Positions 1-12,600 of a stretch of 64,000 nucleotides of DNA are shown here, piece after piece (position 1 is the stretch's first letter; each line of letters opens with the position of its first letter). The stretch comes from Zerene cesonia (lineage: Eukaryota; Arthropoda; Insecta; Lepidoptera; Pieridae), in assembly GCF_012273895.1 (NCBI RefSeq), contig NC_052105.1:5990716-6054715 (forward strand), read 5' to 3'. The translations under genes and the position numbers were made by a program. The notes beneath the pieces are model-generated. The model worked only from the letters and a program-made list of their open reading frames with translations, did not search any database and was not told the DNA's origin.

Positions 1-122
1 TAGTTTATACTACATCCTACAAAGGTGAAATCATCTAACAATAAGAATAACACCCTCAGAAGTTACAACGTCGTTTGTTTGTACATATTAAGTTCCTTCG
101 ATCGTAAGATACTTGTAACTTA

Positions 123-259
123 TCTATACTAATAGTATAAAGCTGAAGAGTTTATTTGTTTGTTTGAACGCGCTAATCTCAGGAACTACTGGTCCGTTTT
201 GTAAAAAACTTTCAGTAGGCTATATTTGTACCACGGGCAAAGCCGAGACGAACCGCTAG
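123..259 (+). mobile_element. Helitron, GAAGAG family
   Basis: Starts TCTATACTAATAGTATAAAG, then CTGAAGAG; ends with the hairpin CGGGCAAAGCCGAG and ACCGCTAG. Same TC...CTAG layout as Lep1 but a different interior. Confidence 0.8.
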
Positions 260-753
260 TTTAATATAAGCTTATTTTTATTTCCTTGTATATATTTTAT
301 AAAACCGTTTTATTTTATGCATCTGTGTGTTTAATTATTGCACGTATGTATATTTTATTTCTATAACTGTTTTGTGTTTGTTGAAATAATTGTTGGCTGC
401 CTAAAAAACATAATAAAAAACATCCAGTGTCTCCATACACGTGTAACAAACGCCATAAATAACGCTATTACAGTCAATTCACAAACTGCACCGTATCAAC
501 ACTCGAAGTGAGTCGTCTCACACTCTCAGTCCTTTTGCAACAGACGTTCCTAAATTATCTAGACATCGACAAACATACAGACAGGACAACAAGCGAGTGA
601 TTTACACGAGTCTCCTTTTATTGAGACCGATAGCTTTTGTTTTAATAGCTGATTGATTTATGCTGGTCCCTTTGATGTAGAGATAACTTTTACATGCGCA
701 TTCTTGCTGTTTTCAAATGGTTCGATGGATCTAATTAGTAAATTTATGTTCTA
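260..753. other. No gene seen
   Basis: AT-rich unique-looking sequence; no frame with splice support, no repeat recognised. Confidence 0.5.
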
Positions 754-953
754 CTAGCTGCGCCCCGCGGTTTCGCCCGCGTAAGTCCGTATCCCGTAGG
801 AATATCGGGACAAAAAGTTGCCTAAATGTTATTCCAGTTGTCCAGCTGTCTACGTACCAAATTTCATTGCAATCGGTTCAGTGGGTTTTGCGTGAAAGAG
901 CAACAAACACACACACATCTTTACAAACTTTCGCACTTATAATATCAGTAGGA
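754..953 (-). mobile_element. Lep1-like Helitron
   Basis: Read on the minus strand it starts TCC, carries GCGAAAGTTTGTAAAGATGT and the ACGTAGACAGCTGGACAACT core, and ends with a GCGGGCGAAACCGC hairpin and GCAGCTAG, flanked A and T. Confidence 0.85.
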
Positions 954-957
954 TAGT

Positions 958-1959
958 AGGAAGTAGGATTATAATATTAGCAGGATAGTAGGTTTAGGTA
1001 CTTCAGTTGTTTGTATATTACAAATCTGCCGCTGTATTGCTGACATAATGGTACATTCACACTACGTTTATTAGACGATTTTTGTTCATTAATTTGGTCT
1101 GTGTCTTAACTCCTAAGTGCTGTCAACTGTCTCAGTAAATTAAACATGTTTTTTTTTAGTTTCTGGTAACACAGTTAATTGGAACGATTTTTGGTCAAAA
1201 ATTAATGTGTTTAGGTATGAATAAAAATTCCTATAATAAAGAGATAATGTGGATCATTGAATGTATGTAAAACTATGTTTTTAAAATTATTTAAATATTT
1301 GTGTGTACTTTTTATTGGAAATGTCGGTGTAAATGTCAGTTTTTTGGTGATGATAAAACACAACTATTAAAGTTTGTTTCAATCCAGTTAAGGAAGTATA
1401 TATTTATATTGTTATACTATACGGCACTTAATCGAAGAAACAGTATGCATTAGAGTCGTAAAGACAAATTTCTGCGAGATACTCTGTCCATATAACCTAT
1501 TTTTCTTACCGATAACCCAGCCGGAGGCTATCAAAGCAGCGCTCTATATGTGATATCTCAAATGGCTTCCCGATGTCTTCATTATTGTAGGTATATTATG
1601 TTTTAATATTTCGTATTTATTGCCAATACATTGAGTAGATATCGTCATTGGAAGAGGTACGTTATTTTTTCGGTTTTATCCAAAAATTTCGGTGCAAAGT
1701 AATCTAATCAAATACATATTTTCATACCATACTGTTATATGCTTGCTTCGGATATGATAAAGCTGGTGACCTCTATGTGGTCTTATTTAAATTTCATTTT
1801 GTTCTGATAGTTGGCTTGAATTAGTTTTTAGTTAAAATATTTATTGGTACCTATAGTAAAATATGAAATGATTGCGAGCATAACATAAAACGTGTGTTAT
1901 CTCCAATGATAAATGATAATATTGCATCTCGGCATAATGTAAAAATTTGCACGCGAATA
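958..1959. other. No gene seen; Helitron-terminus echo at the left
   Basis: 950-1000 repeats the AGGATAGTAGG end of the adjoining Lep1 copy. The rest is AT-rich without recognised features. Confidence 0.5.
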
Positions 1960-2442
1960 TTAAAACGGAATTCGTAAAATTTCATCGAAACTGGCCCTCA
2001 ATACACGGTCGGTCAGAGGCGGGCAACCAATGGTGCCGCTCGGATGCGCTCACGCGATTTCACGCATCGACGCCTGCAACGATTTCGACACCGAATTTCA
2101 TTGATTGACCAAAAATACGCTCGAAAAACTCACAGCTATATCATTTTTATTTGTGAACATTGTGATTTTTAATGTTCTATTCAAATTCGTTAATTTCAAG
2201 TTGTAGATTAACTTAGATATGTATTAAAAATCACAAATCTTCCCCAACCATTCTAATAAAACATCGCTCCATGATTTACATCGCGTTGCCGCGCTGTCTC
2301 TTTGTGCGGAGGCGACCAATTGTGCAGAACCCCTGCCTGATCACTTAATTGACTACACGGTGAGAGCTTTTTGGATCCATCATTCATCGAAGCGTTACTT
2401 TCAACTTGCGTGCCATCCATCGGTAGCTACCCAAGAGCTATA

Positions 2443-2505
2443 ATGCCAGTCACTATAAGCGAGACAGTAATGTATGACCACGGGAGGAAAAAATCGAGAT
2501 TAAAG
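2443..2505 (+). CDS. Candidate first coding exon in a GC-raised island
   Basis: 21 codons, MPVTISETVMYDHGRKKSRL then Lys, ending at donor AAG|GTAATA in phase 0. The surrounding 1960-2760 is unique-looking and less AT-rich than its neighbours, with a CCAAT box at 2026-2031. On the other strand 2253-2420 is an open 55-codon frame (MDGTQVESNASMNDG), so strand is uncertain. Confidence 0.25.
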
Positions 2506-3059
2506 GTAATAAACGAGATCCGATGATATCGGATTAAAGTGCAGTGAAAATCAGATTTGTTGGCAAGTGATAGGATTGTGTGGCAGCGTTTAATGCTACT
2601 TAGTCTGAGCGATTAAGTGAGGGACGCAAGGTTGCGTTACGCGTGGTTTGATCACAAAGACCGGTACGTGGGCGTTATGGGATTACACTTCCCTTTGACG
2701 AGCGTTTATTAATAGCGGCTTTTCTGTAAACAAAGTATTTCAGGTTATAGGTTTGGAGTCTTTGATATTGATATCGGTAACCGTCGCGTATGTGGCTTTA
2801 TGCTGATGATATAACTCCTGACCGAATTTCGGCTACTATGTGGAGGCTAGCGAAATTTTAAATGCGCAGATGTTTAGAGGAAAACTTACAGGTGCCATCT
2901 GCGTTTTTCTCATTGTAGTATGATTGAAGATCTAATAATCGTAAGACGGACGTTAGGTTAATAGGCCAAAAACACTCTTAGAAGTATCTATGTCTTGAAA
3001 TCCGCCTTTTTTAAATCAACTGGTTGTACTAAGAAATTATAATGCACACAAAGCATTAA

Positions 3060-3229
3060 TCACACTTCACATTATAAATGTGAAAGTTTGCTTGTTTGTC
3101 CGTCAATCACGCTGAAACTACTGAACGGATTTTGACGAAATTTAGTATACAGACAGGGTATGCGCTGACTTGGGTGATAGGATACTCTGTATCCGGACTA
3201 AATCCTCCCTTGGGATAAAGAGCGTCTAG
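3060..3229 (+). mobile_element. Helitron, GTGAAAGTTTG/GTCCGTC family
   Basis: TCACACTTCACATTATAAAT start, ACTACTGAACGGATTTTGAC core, GGATAAAGAGCGTCTAG end, followed by T. Confidence 0.7.
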
Positions 3230-3631
3230 TGTAAAATGGTTATAATAAAATCCATAATTCCTATGAAAGTTGCTAGAAAATAATTCAACGCGGCACAGGG
3301 TGACAATCAGCTTTAAATCAAAGAAATCAATGACGTCGATGCTCTTTGCAAAGAAATTTATACAGAAAAGCTTATGAAAATACGGACCGTATTTAGAGGC
3401 AAAAGTCAGATAAGCTGAAATCGATGAGTGATCGCCCTTGACAGCGTTATATTTCCCACAGGAGCCTGATCAATATTTAATCACTGGACCCTCGCCGGCC
3501 GCCTTCCATGATTCAGGACCAGATAAGTATAGTAAGGTAAAAGAGGTGAATCAGCTACAAGTTCCTTTATAACTAGTAAAGGATTAAATGTTAGAACAGT
3601 ATTTAGAAACATAATTTTCATAATCCATAAA

Positions 3632-3675
3632 TCCTATCCTATCCTATCCTACTTCCTACTATCCTACTAGTCCTA
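3632..3675. repeat. Degenerate TCCTA repeat next to a Helitron 5' end
   Basis: ATCCTATCCTATCCTATCCT then ACTTCCTACTATCCTACTAG; units copy the first bases of the adjoining Lep1 element. Confidence 0.8.
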
Positions 3676-3875
3676 TCCTACTAATATTATAAATGCGAAA
3701 GTTTGTGAGGATGTGAGTGTGTTTGTTGCTCTTTCACGCGAAAATTACTGAATCGATTGCAATGAAATTTGGTACGTAGACAGATGGACAACTGGAATAA
3801 CATATAGGCAACTTTTTATCCCGATATTCCTACGGGATACGGACTTACGCGGGTGAAACCGCGGGACGCAGCTAG
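3676..3875 (+). mobile_element. Lep1-like Helitron, full length
   Basis: TCCTACTAATATTATAAATG start, terminal CGCGGGTGAAACCGCG hairpin and GCAGCTAG end, 200 bp. The 5' side is preceded by repeats of its own TCCTA motif (3632-3675). Confidence 0.9.
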
Positions 3876-3889
3876 TAACCCATAACTTA

Positions 3890-5286
3890 GTCTATCGCTT
3901 TAAATTAATAATGTAGCTAGATCCACCTCAATATTCGTTTCTTGTACTAATTTGCATACCATTTCAATATACATATTTCGATTGGGTTTTGACAAGCTTT
4001 TCTTTGAAAATGGATAGCTTGATCAATAGGTATATGGTTGTGACTTTTAGGTTAGGGTTGTGAAACATAGGGTATTTCAACATTACCTAAAATAATTATG
4101 CATAAAGTTCGTCATGTACTTTAAAGTACAGCTGTTTTTTGAAGCAGAGGAAACATTCTCCAACGCACAACAAAGCTTTGTCATTAATTAAATATCTAAA
4201 TGATGAAATGTGGGTTATGATGGAAGTGGCTCAAGGAGGTGGTGGGTAATTGTCGTCTGTTTTCAATAAGTTATAATAGAGGATTTTCAGTATACTGCAC
4301 ATACATACTAAAGGATTATTTTTCTATTCTTCGTAGCATTGTCGTATAAAATTTCATTATACTTCCCGAGTCTGTCTCCCCGACGAGTACAATCTGGGGG
4401 AGTAAATCTCTTCAAGGTGGTAGTGAACAGGTACCTTCTAGAGAAGCACACTTCTTAGACTACATCTAGGCTCACCAGCAGGCGCGTCAAGCTCTTCCCT
4501 ATTGCACAAAAAAGGGTAATTTACCCTACCCTTTTACCCGAGTAACAAATAAAAACACAATGTAAACTTTTGATGTATTACAATGTTATTCGAAACGAAT
4601 CAAGTATTGATATTTTCTTATAATTTAACCCCAAATAACACGTGCCGTTAAGGAGAAAAGTGGCTGGCTTTGTTAACCCTACATTTCTTTTATCACTGAT
4701 GCTGGGATTGTATCTTTGAATCCTTTTGTTAGATGTTTTGACGGATATTTTACTGGCTTTATATTATATAGAATATATTGTAGTTGGCTTTTTTGTAAAA
4801 ACTTACGCGCTAATAGATACCATGAAATCATATGAAGAATTAGACTCATTGATATGGAATAAGCTACATTAATATAATTAGGATTATTGTATTTAAGGCA
4901 TACTAACACAGTTTTTAAGAATCAATTGTTACTAACAAAATGAGTCTTTGTCATTTCTAAAAATAAATAACATTATTTTAATTTATGATCAATTTCAACT
5001 ATATTATGTCAATCGATATTCCATGATAAAAATATATGTAATTTTCTAATTTTAGTAATATTTTTGACATCGCAGTATAGCATACTAATGGCTAAAATAA
5101 CTAAATAAAAAATTTGTTTGTTCGTCTTTCTTTCACATTGCAGTTCGTAATAGAATTATTTAATGGTATGATTTTTTTGTCTGGAAATTAACACAGCAGA
5201 AAAACTACTTAAAAACGGTTAATTTTTTAACCACACGACCGAAGTCGCGTGGAATAGCTGGTTATTTAATATGACAAAATATTAAT
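3890..5286. other. No convincing gene; one retroposon tail
   Basis: Holds the 4375-4515 repeat. A 76-codon minus frame at 4679-4909 is hydrophobic and Ile/Tyr-rich but has no start, splice or poly(A) support. Confidence 0.4.
4375..4515 (+). mobile_element. Retroposon-like tail, AGACTACATCTAGGCTCACC family
   Basis: GACGAGTACAATCTGGGGGA, TTAGACTACATCTAGGCTCA then AGCTCTTCCCTATTGCACAA with a poly-A-like end. Shared with 16500-16645. Confidence 0.4.
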
Positions 5287-5413
5287 TACAAGCCTTCCTC
5301 AGTAAATGAGCCATCTAACATTGATATAATTTTTTAAATCGGACCAGTAGTTCCTAAGATTAGTGCGTTTATACAAACAAACAAACTCTTCATATTTTTA
5401 ATATTAGTAGAGA
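5287..5413 (-). mobile_element. Helitron, GAAGAG family, truncated
   Basis: Contains GCCTTCCTCAGTAAATGAGC, ATCGGACCAGTAGTTCC and CAAACTCTTC; the hairpin end is lost. Confidence 0.7.
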
Positions 5414-6443
5414 TAAACATAAAAATGTTATACAATATCGTCTTCCTATATATTTTATAAATACCTAAGTTAATTCATATTGTACATATTATAAAAAACC
5501 TTTACGAAGAAGCCGCTTCCGATTTCAAGATTAGCATTATTCTCATCACGTCATAAAGTTGTTTACGGAAGGCCCAATAATAAAAAAAAAACTTGGACAA
5601 TAAACGCAATCAGGCGATGTAAAACTTCTTCAGAATGGTATTAATTTTCAATGAGATTATTTACAAATCCTCGATGCCTATCACCTTCCTGGCGCTGTCA
5701 ATGTTGTCACAAAATATTAAAATGTAATAAAAAATACTCGAAATCAACAAAAAAGCTACAATGTGGGCTAATTTTTGCTCTGAATACACACTTTGTATGT
5801 AAGCATCGGGGCGTTTTACAAATTAATACATACAATTCAGACATGTAAAAAAACTGAGACGACCGTTGCCTTTTGTGTTTTTTTTTTCTATTATTTATGG
5901 TGTAAAAATTGGGTTACTTAACGGCAGCGTTCGGCTATTGTGCGAAATCTCAAGAAAAATGTAAAAAATAGGAGTTTTGATCGCGTGGTTGGGAGGAAGC
6001 TGTTAACGGTTATTGATAGTTTGATAAGTATGTGTTGTTAATGATGAAATTTTATGAGGTTAGTATTTAGTTAATTATATTTGGAATAAGCGTGTGCATT
6101 GTATATTTTTAAAATCATATCGATTGGTCGTAGCTTTGTTATTTTAAGAGCAATTTAGAAGTAACGTTGATTAATAATTAGGAATACATTAATTTCCACG
6201 TAAATAAGAAGAATACATAAGTTAATTAAATGGCGCAGTTATATGCGCCAATAAGGGAAAAGACAAACTACAAAACATCATTTTTAATTCTCTATGTTTA
6301 CTAAATATAATCTCTGGTACATCTGGTTTTCTGTTTGTATTCCATTTAGTTATCTTTAGCTGTAAGTACATGCTAATTCGATATATATTTCTGAATAACC
6401 GAAGAAAAGATAGGTTTAGTATGATTTTTTACTGATAAATAAT

Positions 6444-6830
6444 ATGTACGTTTTAGAAGCCAACGGCCCCGACAATTCAGTTTCAGAAACCGTCACACAC
6501 ATTGTGAACAAGACAAACGGATGGATAGACACGCTTTTTTCGAAACTAGATTTCAACCGTTCACCGCGCGAAGGGTCCAAAAGGTCGCGGGTCACCAGCG
6601 TCTTTTGCTGTAAAGAAAAAAGTCGTTAAACCTGTACAAAAAGCGTTTCGAAAAAGGGGCTTCGTCCAATATTGTGAATATTGATGAAGAAAGAAATCTG
6701 GTTTTCGGAATCGCCTATATATCGTAGTTTTATTCAAGCCATGTGTGGTCCCACGGTAAGGTACCACGTGTTCAACCTTCCCAACACTGGAAGAATCGAC
6801 TTGATTCGTAACAGAAATTAGCATGTACGG
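6444..6830 (+). pseudogene. Possible decayed coding segment with frame breaks
   Basis: Frame 1 reads VSETVTHIVNKTNGWIDTLF and FSKLDFNRSPREG; near 6575 the sense passes to another frame (GPKGRGSPASFAVKKKVVKP, then VQKAFRKRGF) before a stop, and a third piece at 6743-6820 reads VRYHVFNLPNTGRIDLIRN. Each piece is protein-like, but no family is recognised and chance is possible. Confidence 0.2.
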
Positions 6831-7542
6831 CCATAGACATATCAAATTTCCTTATTATGTATTTTTCAAACGTATGTAAATCACAAAATAGGTACTACAT
6901 AGAAAGATGCTTCAAGGATGTCGTATAAAAAGTAGGGGATCTTTTTATCTTAACAATAGGCACGTGGTACATTACAGAATCCTTACGACTGTACCCTTTT
7001 GGTGAAGGGATAAAGGGATTGAGATAAACTGTTGGAAGAAGGTGGTCGGATTGATCCCGGCACACGCTTTAGGGTTAGTTAGGGTTGGAAGCTGCGCGTA
7101 AGCACGCGACGAGCACTTCTGTAATAAGCGCTTTTAAACATTTTAACATCCCTTCACGTATCAACATTGACACGGTGTTTATTTGAGCTTTTAAGGGTTG
7201 AATACTCATAATTATACTTCGACGCATTGAAAATATCGTATAGGATTTTATTTCAAATATAAATTGATGACGAAACATGACCACGTATTAAAAATAACGA
7301 TTCAGTGAGCGATTGTATGCAAATGATGTTGTTTTAATTATTTTGTAAGAAACAAAGAGACTAAGGACACTTGATGTTAAAATATACCAAGTCATTGCTT
7401 TATATCAGTGAAATGTAGTTATTATTAAAATAAATATAACATGAAGATATATATGTATTTGTGTTTTTTTTAAATTTCACAAGTAATAATTGAAATATAA
7501 ATTAGTTTGTTGAGTTCTATAAAAGGATTGGTTTGGAAATTA

Positions 7543-7613
7543 AAGACTTTTTAACGGATTTTACGATTTATTCATTATATCATTAGACCGTTTCAAATCC
7601 GTTAAAAAGTCTT
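7543..7613. repeat. Perfect 19-bp inverted repeat, 33-nt loop
   Basis: AAGACTTTTTAACGGATTT (7543-7561) pairs with AAATCCGTTAAAAAGTCTT (7595-7613). Confidence 0.9.
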
Positions 7614-7790
7614 AGATTTCTAAATGTAATTTTAAATGAAAATAAAAATAAAGTAAAAATCTAATGCTCGCGTAAATCAAACACAAGGAAATACTAGGAT
7701 TAGTTTTCATTTTGAGAAATAATATATTAGTTTTATACCGATTAAGACAGGAGCAACATGAGCGATAGGTATTTACTTACTCGTCTACAC

Positions 7791-7950
7791 TAAGGATGTG
7801 TGTGTGTTCACGCAAAAACTACTGAACCGATTGCAATGAAATTTTGTACGTAGATAGCTGGACAACTGGAATGTATTATAGGCAACTTTTTTATACCGAT
7901 ATTCCTACGGGATACGGACTTACGCGGGTGAAACCGCGGGGCACAGCAAG
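7791..7950 (+). mobile_element. Lep1-like Helitron, 5'-truncated
   Basis: Starts within the AAGGATGTGTGTG part; the hairpin is intact, but the terminal CTAG has become CAAG. Confidence 0.85.
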
Positions 7951-8349
7951 TTTATCATAAATGGATAGCATGGATTTTGCAGAAGAAGTTCTTAGCAGAA
8001 AATATAATTTAGCCTATGTCGCAAGAAGAAATTCGTTCATTAGTTTTTGAGTATAATCAAGACAGACAAAAAATTATCATTTTTCTCGGCAAAACATCAT
8101 AATAATTAACATAACTTATAGAATTTGTATATATTTTTATTTTTATTTTGTTGTTGTGATGTATTATGAGGCAAAAAAAATAGAAAATATTGAATGCACC
8201 AAACCCTTTGTAGTCATTTAATGTGTGGTTTTGCAGTTGATAGTATTGTGGATTTGTTCATTAAAATATAATCGCAGTAGAAAAATTTTAATCTCATAAA
8301 ATATACTTATCCTTTTAGATTGTATACAAAATCTGAAGAAAGAAAATGC

Positions 8350-8552
8350 CCATGTACTTTTCCTTACCCTTCCCAGTACTTTCCTTTATCCCTCTCGTCA
8401 ATCCTTTCTTAATCCCTTCCCAATTTATAGTCGGCAGTCCATTTGCAGAGGCATAAGTTCTGCAATGGATCTTATGCCTCTCCAAATGTTAATGGGTGGT
8501 GGTAGTGCTTACCGTCAGGCGTCCCACCAGCTCCATTGCCTGTGACATAAAA
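8350..8552 (+). mobile_element. Retroposon-like repeat, CTTACCGTCAGGCGTCCCAC family
   Basis: Contains TTCCCAGTACTTTCCTTTAT, a GCAATGGATCTTATGCCTC dyad, GGTGGTAGTGCTTACCGTCA and ends TGTGACATAAAAAAAG, a LINE/SINE-like tail. About 80% alike to 39180-39388. Confidence 0.6.
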
Positions 8553-8867
8553 AAAGAAAGATGTGAGACATTAAATGTCAACGTCACTTGCGACTGCTGT
8601 CCCAGCTAATATTTCAATTATCAACTCCAGCTCGAGGTTATTAATAGAACGTCAAAAAGAAATATGTTAAGATAAAATTTAGTTAACACCTCGAAGATTA
8701 TCTTCCAGGGAGAAACAAAAAACGTCCGCATTTGCGGGCCACGCGAAATAATAACAACAAAAAATGGCAGTAAATTTGTCAAGACGATCCTCATACCACT
8801 GTTTTTGTGACATTCCTCACGAATTGAAGCGACAAGATTTAGCTATTCCATCAGATAATATAATTGT

Positions 8868-9006
8868 ACTAGCTGTGCCGCCCAGTTTCACACGAGATTT
8901 GTTATTCTAGCTATCTAGTATTTAAACTCACATCACTTCCAAGTGTCATCTAAATCAATCCAGTGTTTTTCGCGTGAAAGAGTAACAAACGTACAACCAT
9001 CTATTC
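8868..9006 (-). mobile_element. Diverged Lep1-like Helitron remnant
   Basis: Recognisable by CTAGCTGTGCC at the left, TCAATCCAGT then GCGTGAAAGAGTAACAAACG; the middle is decayed. It abuts a SINE on the right. Confidence 0.6.
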
Positions 9007-9011
9007 TCACA

Positions 9012-9254
9012 CACTGCGAAAAGTCGGGTGTTCAAGACCGGTCGAGCGTGCGAGAAATAAATTGATTTTGCAATGTATCTGCATATGATCCACATTACCA
9101 GTAAAAACATCGTGAGGACACCGGCATGTCAAAGAATGAAAAGTTTGACGACATCTGCCAACCGGCACTTGGCCAGAGTGGTGGATTATTGCCCAAACCC
9201 TCATAGGAGGCCCGGGTCCCTGCGCTGGGAACATTTATGGGCTGATGATAATGA
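9012..9254 (+). mobile_element. SINE, head-truncated
   Basis: Starts at AAAAGTCGGGTGTTCAAGAC, keeps ACATCGTGAGGACACCGGCA and CACTTGGCCAGAGTGGTGGA, ends GGGCTGATGATAATGA. Confidence 0.75.
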
Positions 9255-9466
9255 ATATTAGTACTATTGACTTTCATAAAACAAATAAATTCGTAGCAAC
9301 AGAATGAAGGGATTGTTATAAACAAAACAATGATAAAGTCATATTTATGTAACTGTTACAACAGGGAAGGCATTTATAAATAACAATTTATAAATAATAA
9401 ATTGTGATCTGTGACTCACAAAATGAAACACAGTATCATGATATTATTTCCCGTCGATTCTGTGGA

Positions 9467-9640
9467 GTTGTGGTAACTTCCCCGGTGCGAGCTGGCCCAA
9501 TTCGTGCCGAAGCGTGCTCTACTCGACGACTCCCGCACTCACCGAATAGAAAACATGCGTGCAACTAGATCTTTTGTGGGTGTGTGGTACCTTCCGCTGC
9601 GAGTTGTCCAAATTCGTGCCGAAGCGTGCTCGATTCCCAC
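9467..9640 (+). repeat. Two direct copies of an AATTCGTGCCGAAGCGTGCT repeat
   Basis: AATTCGTGCCGAAGCGTGCT occurs at about 9499 and 9611, each preceded by a CTTCC..TGCGAG(C/T)TG block, about 112 bp apart. A short dispersed repeat of unknown origin. Confidence 0.7.
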
Positions 9641-12600
9641 ATTTTAAAATAAATATATACATTTAGTTCTACATTAGTATGTAAATCTCGATTCAGTTAT
9701 CTCAGTGCACGGGACCTGACCCCTAATTATGCTAAATATTACACGTCCCAGCAATCAACTGACCTCTGGGACACATAATTTGTTGGCATTATACCTAACT
9801 TCATTGTTCTAATTTAGACATAAACAGATTTATTTAGCGAGTGATATAATGATGATAAATTAGATACGAACTTGTTTGTACTGCGAAGCAGACTGTAATT
9901 GTTTAAATTTTAGTATTAATGCATTGATTTTAGATTTCGTTTGAAGTTGATCTAGTTACTCGTTCTATCGCAATTTAATTCTTTTATGATATTTGAGAAG
10001 TTAACGAATTAATATTTTAAGATATTTCTAGAAATGGCGATAAGAACGGCAGAAGTGTGCACAGACAAAATGGCCACCCAACAAAACGATTCAATTGAAT
10101 TAAAAACCATCATTTAAGACGATAAGGTTGGGTAATAAACATTAACTCACAGTAATTTTCAATAAAAAAAAAAACTACATGCACCTAAGTACGAAATTAC
10201 ATTTAAAGTTATAAAAAACCTTCGCTTAACCAGCGTTGTTGCTAACTGAATTATTACCAAATAACAAATAGCCTGTGCCCCTGGAATTGGAAAAGTATCA
10301 TTAGAAAACGTATCATTCCTACAGCCGCTTATCAGTAACAGCTGAGTCCAACTTAGACCTTACCATATCTCCCATCACACGCGTCACATTTATCCAACCA
10401 ACAAAACACCACAGCAATCAAAACGACTAATTACCTCTCACAAAAACCAAAGTATAAAGGCATGCGTATCTCGCGGATCTGAATATTAATCAATCAAGCC
10501 CAACCTCAAGGGCACACTCCCTCTGCTGCACAATGAACTGAAAACCCAAACAATATATTTGTGAATATAATAATGAACGCTGCGTTTTGGATTTAAAACT
10601 TCCATGACGATTGAAGTATATAAAAAATTCAAACTGAATAACTAAAACTGGAAGGGATGTTAATAAATATAATTATTTACTTGCTGTCCATACAAAAATT
10701 AACCATTTGGTTATAAACAACATAAAGGAGTAGAAAGAAAAAAAGAACATTATTTATTTCATACTTCTACTGCGGGAATTATAAAGTAAAAAACCTTTAT
10801 AATATCATGAAAATGCCTCAAAAATTATTATGTTAATTGCATTATGTTATGCTAATAAAATAAATAAATTTACAAAGAAAATCAACAAATATGGATACTT
10901 TATTATTATTCTATTACCAATTCAAAACGACACCAAAACGCTCGTACACAGACGCCATAAAGTTATCAAAATCTTACAAACTTGTGCTATTACTTTGAAC
11001 CTTAGAGCTATACAAATAAATATTAATTATTCTGGTGCACAATTCGGATACTTGAGCGAAATTACCTTATCTACCATCAGGTCGTTGGTTATGCCACTCA
11101 TCGCGTGGGTTGCGATACAACGGTACGGATAGCAAAAAAATCATGCCTTTTTTTTTTGAAGCCATTTACTTTACTTAATTAAAAATAACCCGCTTTACAG
11201 CTGGTTTAAGCTAACAATTTTTTTTAATTCACTTACAAATATATATTATTATTATGTTGGTAGTACTACCATCTTCCACTGTGTGTATGCTATTACATTT
11301 GAATTCAAATTATTTCCTGACGAATTATATAATAAAAATATTTAATAAGTTTAACTCTTTTTTCCTACATAATATGTAATAATAAATTAATATTATCAAT
11401 CTGACATTAAATCGAACAGACATCAGGGCTTTATAATTTTTTTCAAACTCCGCTTATTTTTCATAGAAATACAAACATAATAACTTTTCTTTTCTATGCT
11501 AACCGTACTGCCGGGGGTGTAATGCACCCACCATTGTGGCTAGGTTATCAAACACATCTAGACTTTTGTTACCAACGTAATCAGAGACCGTATCGACGGG
11601 ATTATTAATATTGGGGTCTCTTTCACCCAACGCCATTGCTAATCTCCATTTTTGACAGCAAAAAATGTTCTACATTCATATATCATGCAGTGGAAACGGT
11701 ATTGAGGAAATACATTTATTTATTAAACGTATTTTTGGCATTATTTTAAAAATGTTCTTCGGTTTGAAGATATTTGAAACATAAACCGTATTTTCTTTTT
11801 TTGTATTATACACAATAAATGTCCAACTATATCGGAACTAATCCGCTTCACTTCCGAAATATATTCGCAACAATAAAATGTCGTCCAGACTCTTTTGAAT
11901 AATTTCAAAAAATTTAATTCACCCGTCATGGGAACTGTCGGCGAGTTCACGGTTAACTAATAAGGGATTTGGTCCGAATGTTCCAAATTTGAAAAAAGGA
12001 CATTTCGATTCGTGACGCGATAAATCGATAAGTGACATGTGTTTTGAATATGGAATAACTTTATTTTTTTTCTGACCGAGGGGCGAAGGCAATTATGTTT
12101 GTAGCCGGTGAAAGAAGTTTGCGAAGCAAGGAGGTTGGACAATAGGCACCGTGCATCTTGACTGGTCGTGTGCAAGCGTGTTTGCTCAGAAAATGCGATC
12201 TTATCGCAATCTTTTGTGATGAGACAGCGTTTCAATTCGGCCAATGTTTATATTTAGGATCGAATGTCTGCATATTTTAAAATACTTTGTTTGAAACGGC
12301 AAATAAATAATGACAGTCAATTATGATAAAATTATATAACCCTACGTACATACTTCAAGTATTTGGTAATGCATTAACATGTTTATTTTTATTTAAAATG
12401 TGTTTGTTTATATTTACAATAATTTACAAGGCACAAATTTGTTAAAGTCTTATATTTTTATTGATAACATTAACAATTTTCATTTAGAAATTTATAAGCT
12501 GACCGTTTATTTATAAAAAAAAAAAAAATAACTACCGGACTTTTTATTTCGTGAACTAATTTTACATGCGAATGAATTCTATTAAAATCTCAATCACCCC

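Noticed and set aside
7075..7284. 69-codon minus-strand frame ending ACLRAASNPN
   Set aside because: Moderately protein-like, but no start context, splice site or homologue recognised.
10830..11132. 100-codon plus-strand frame
   Set aside because: Asn/Ile/Lys-rich translation typical of AT-rich noncoding DNA; no motif recognised.
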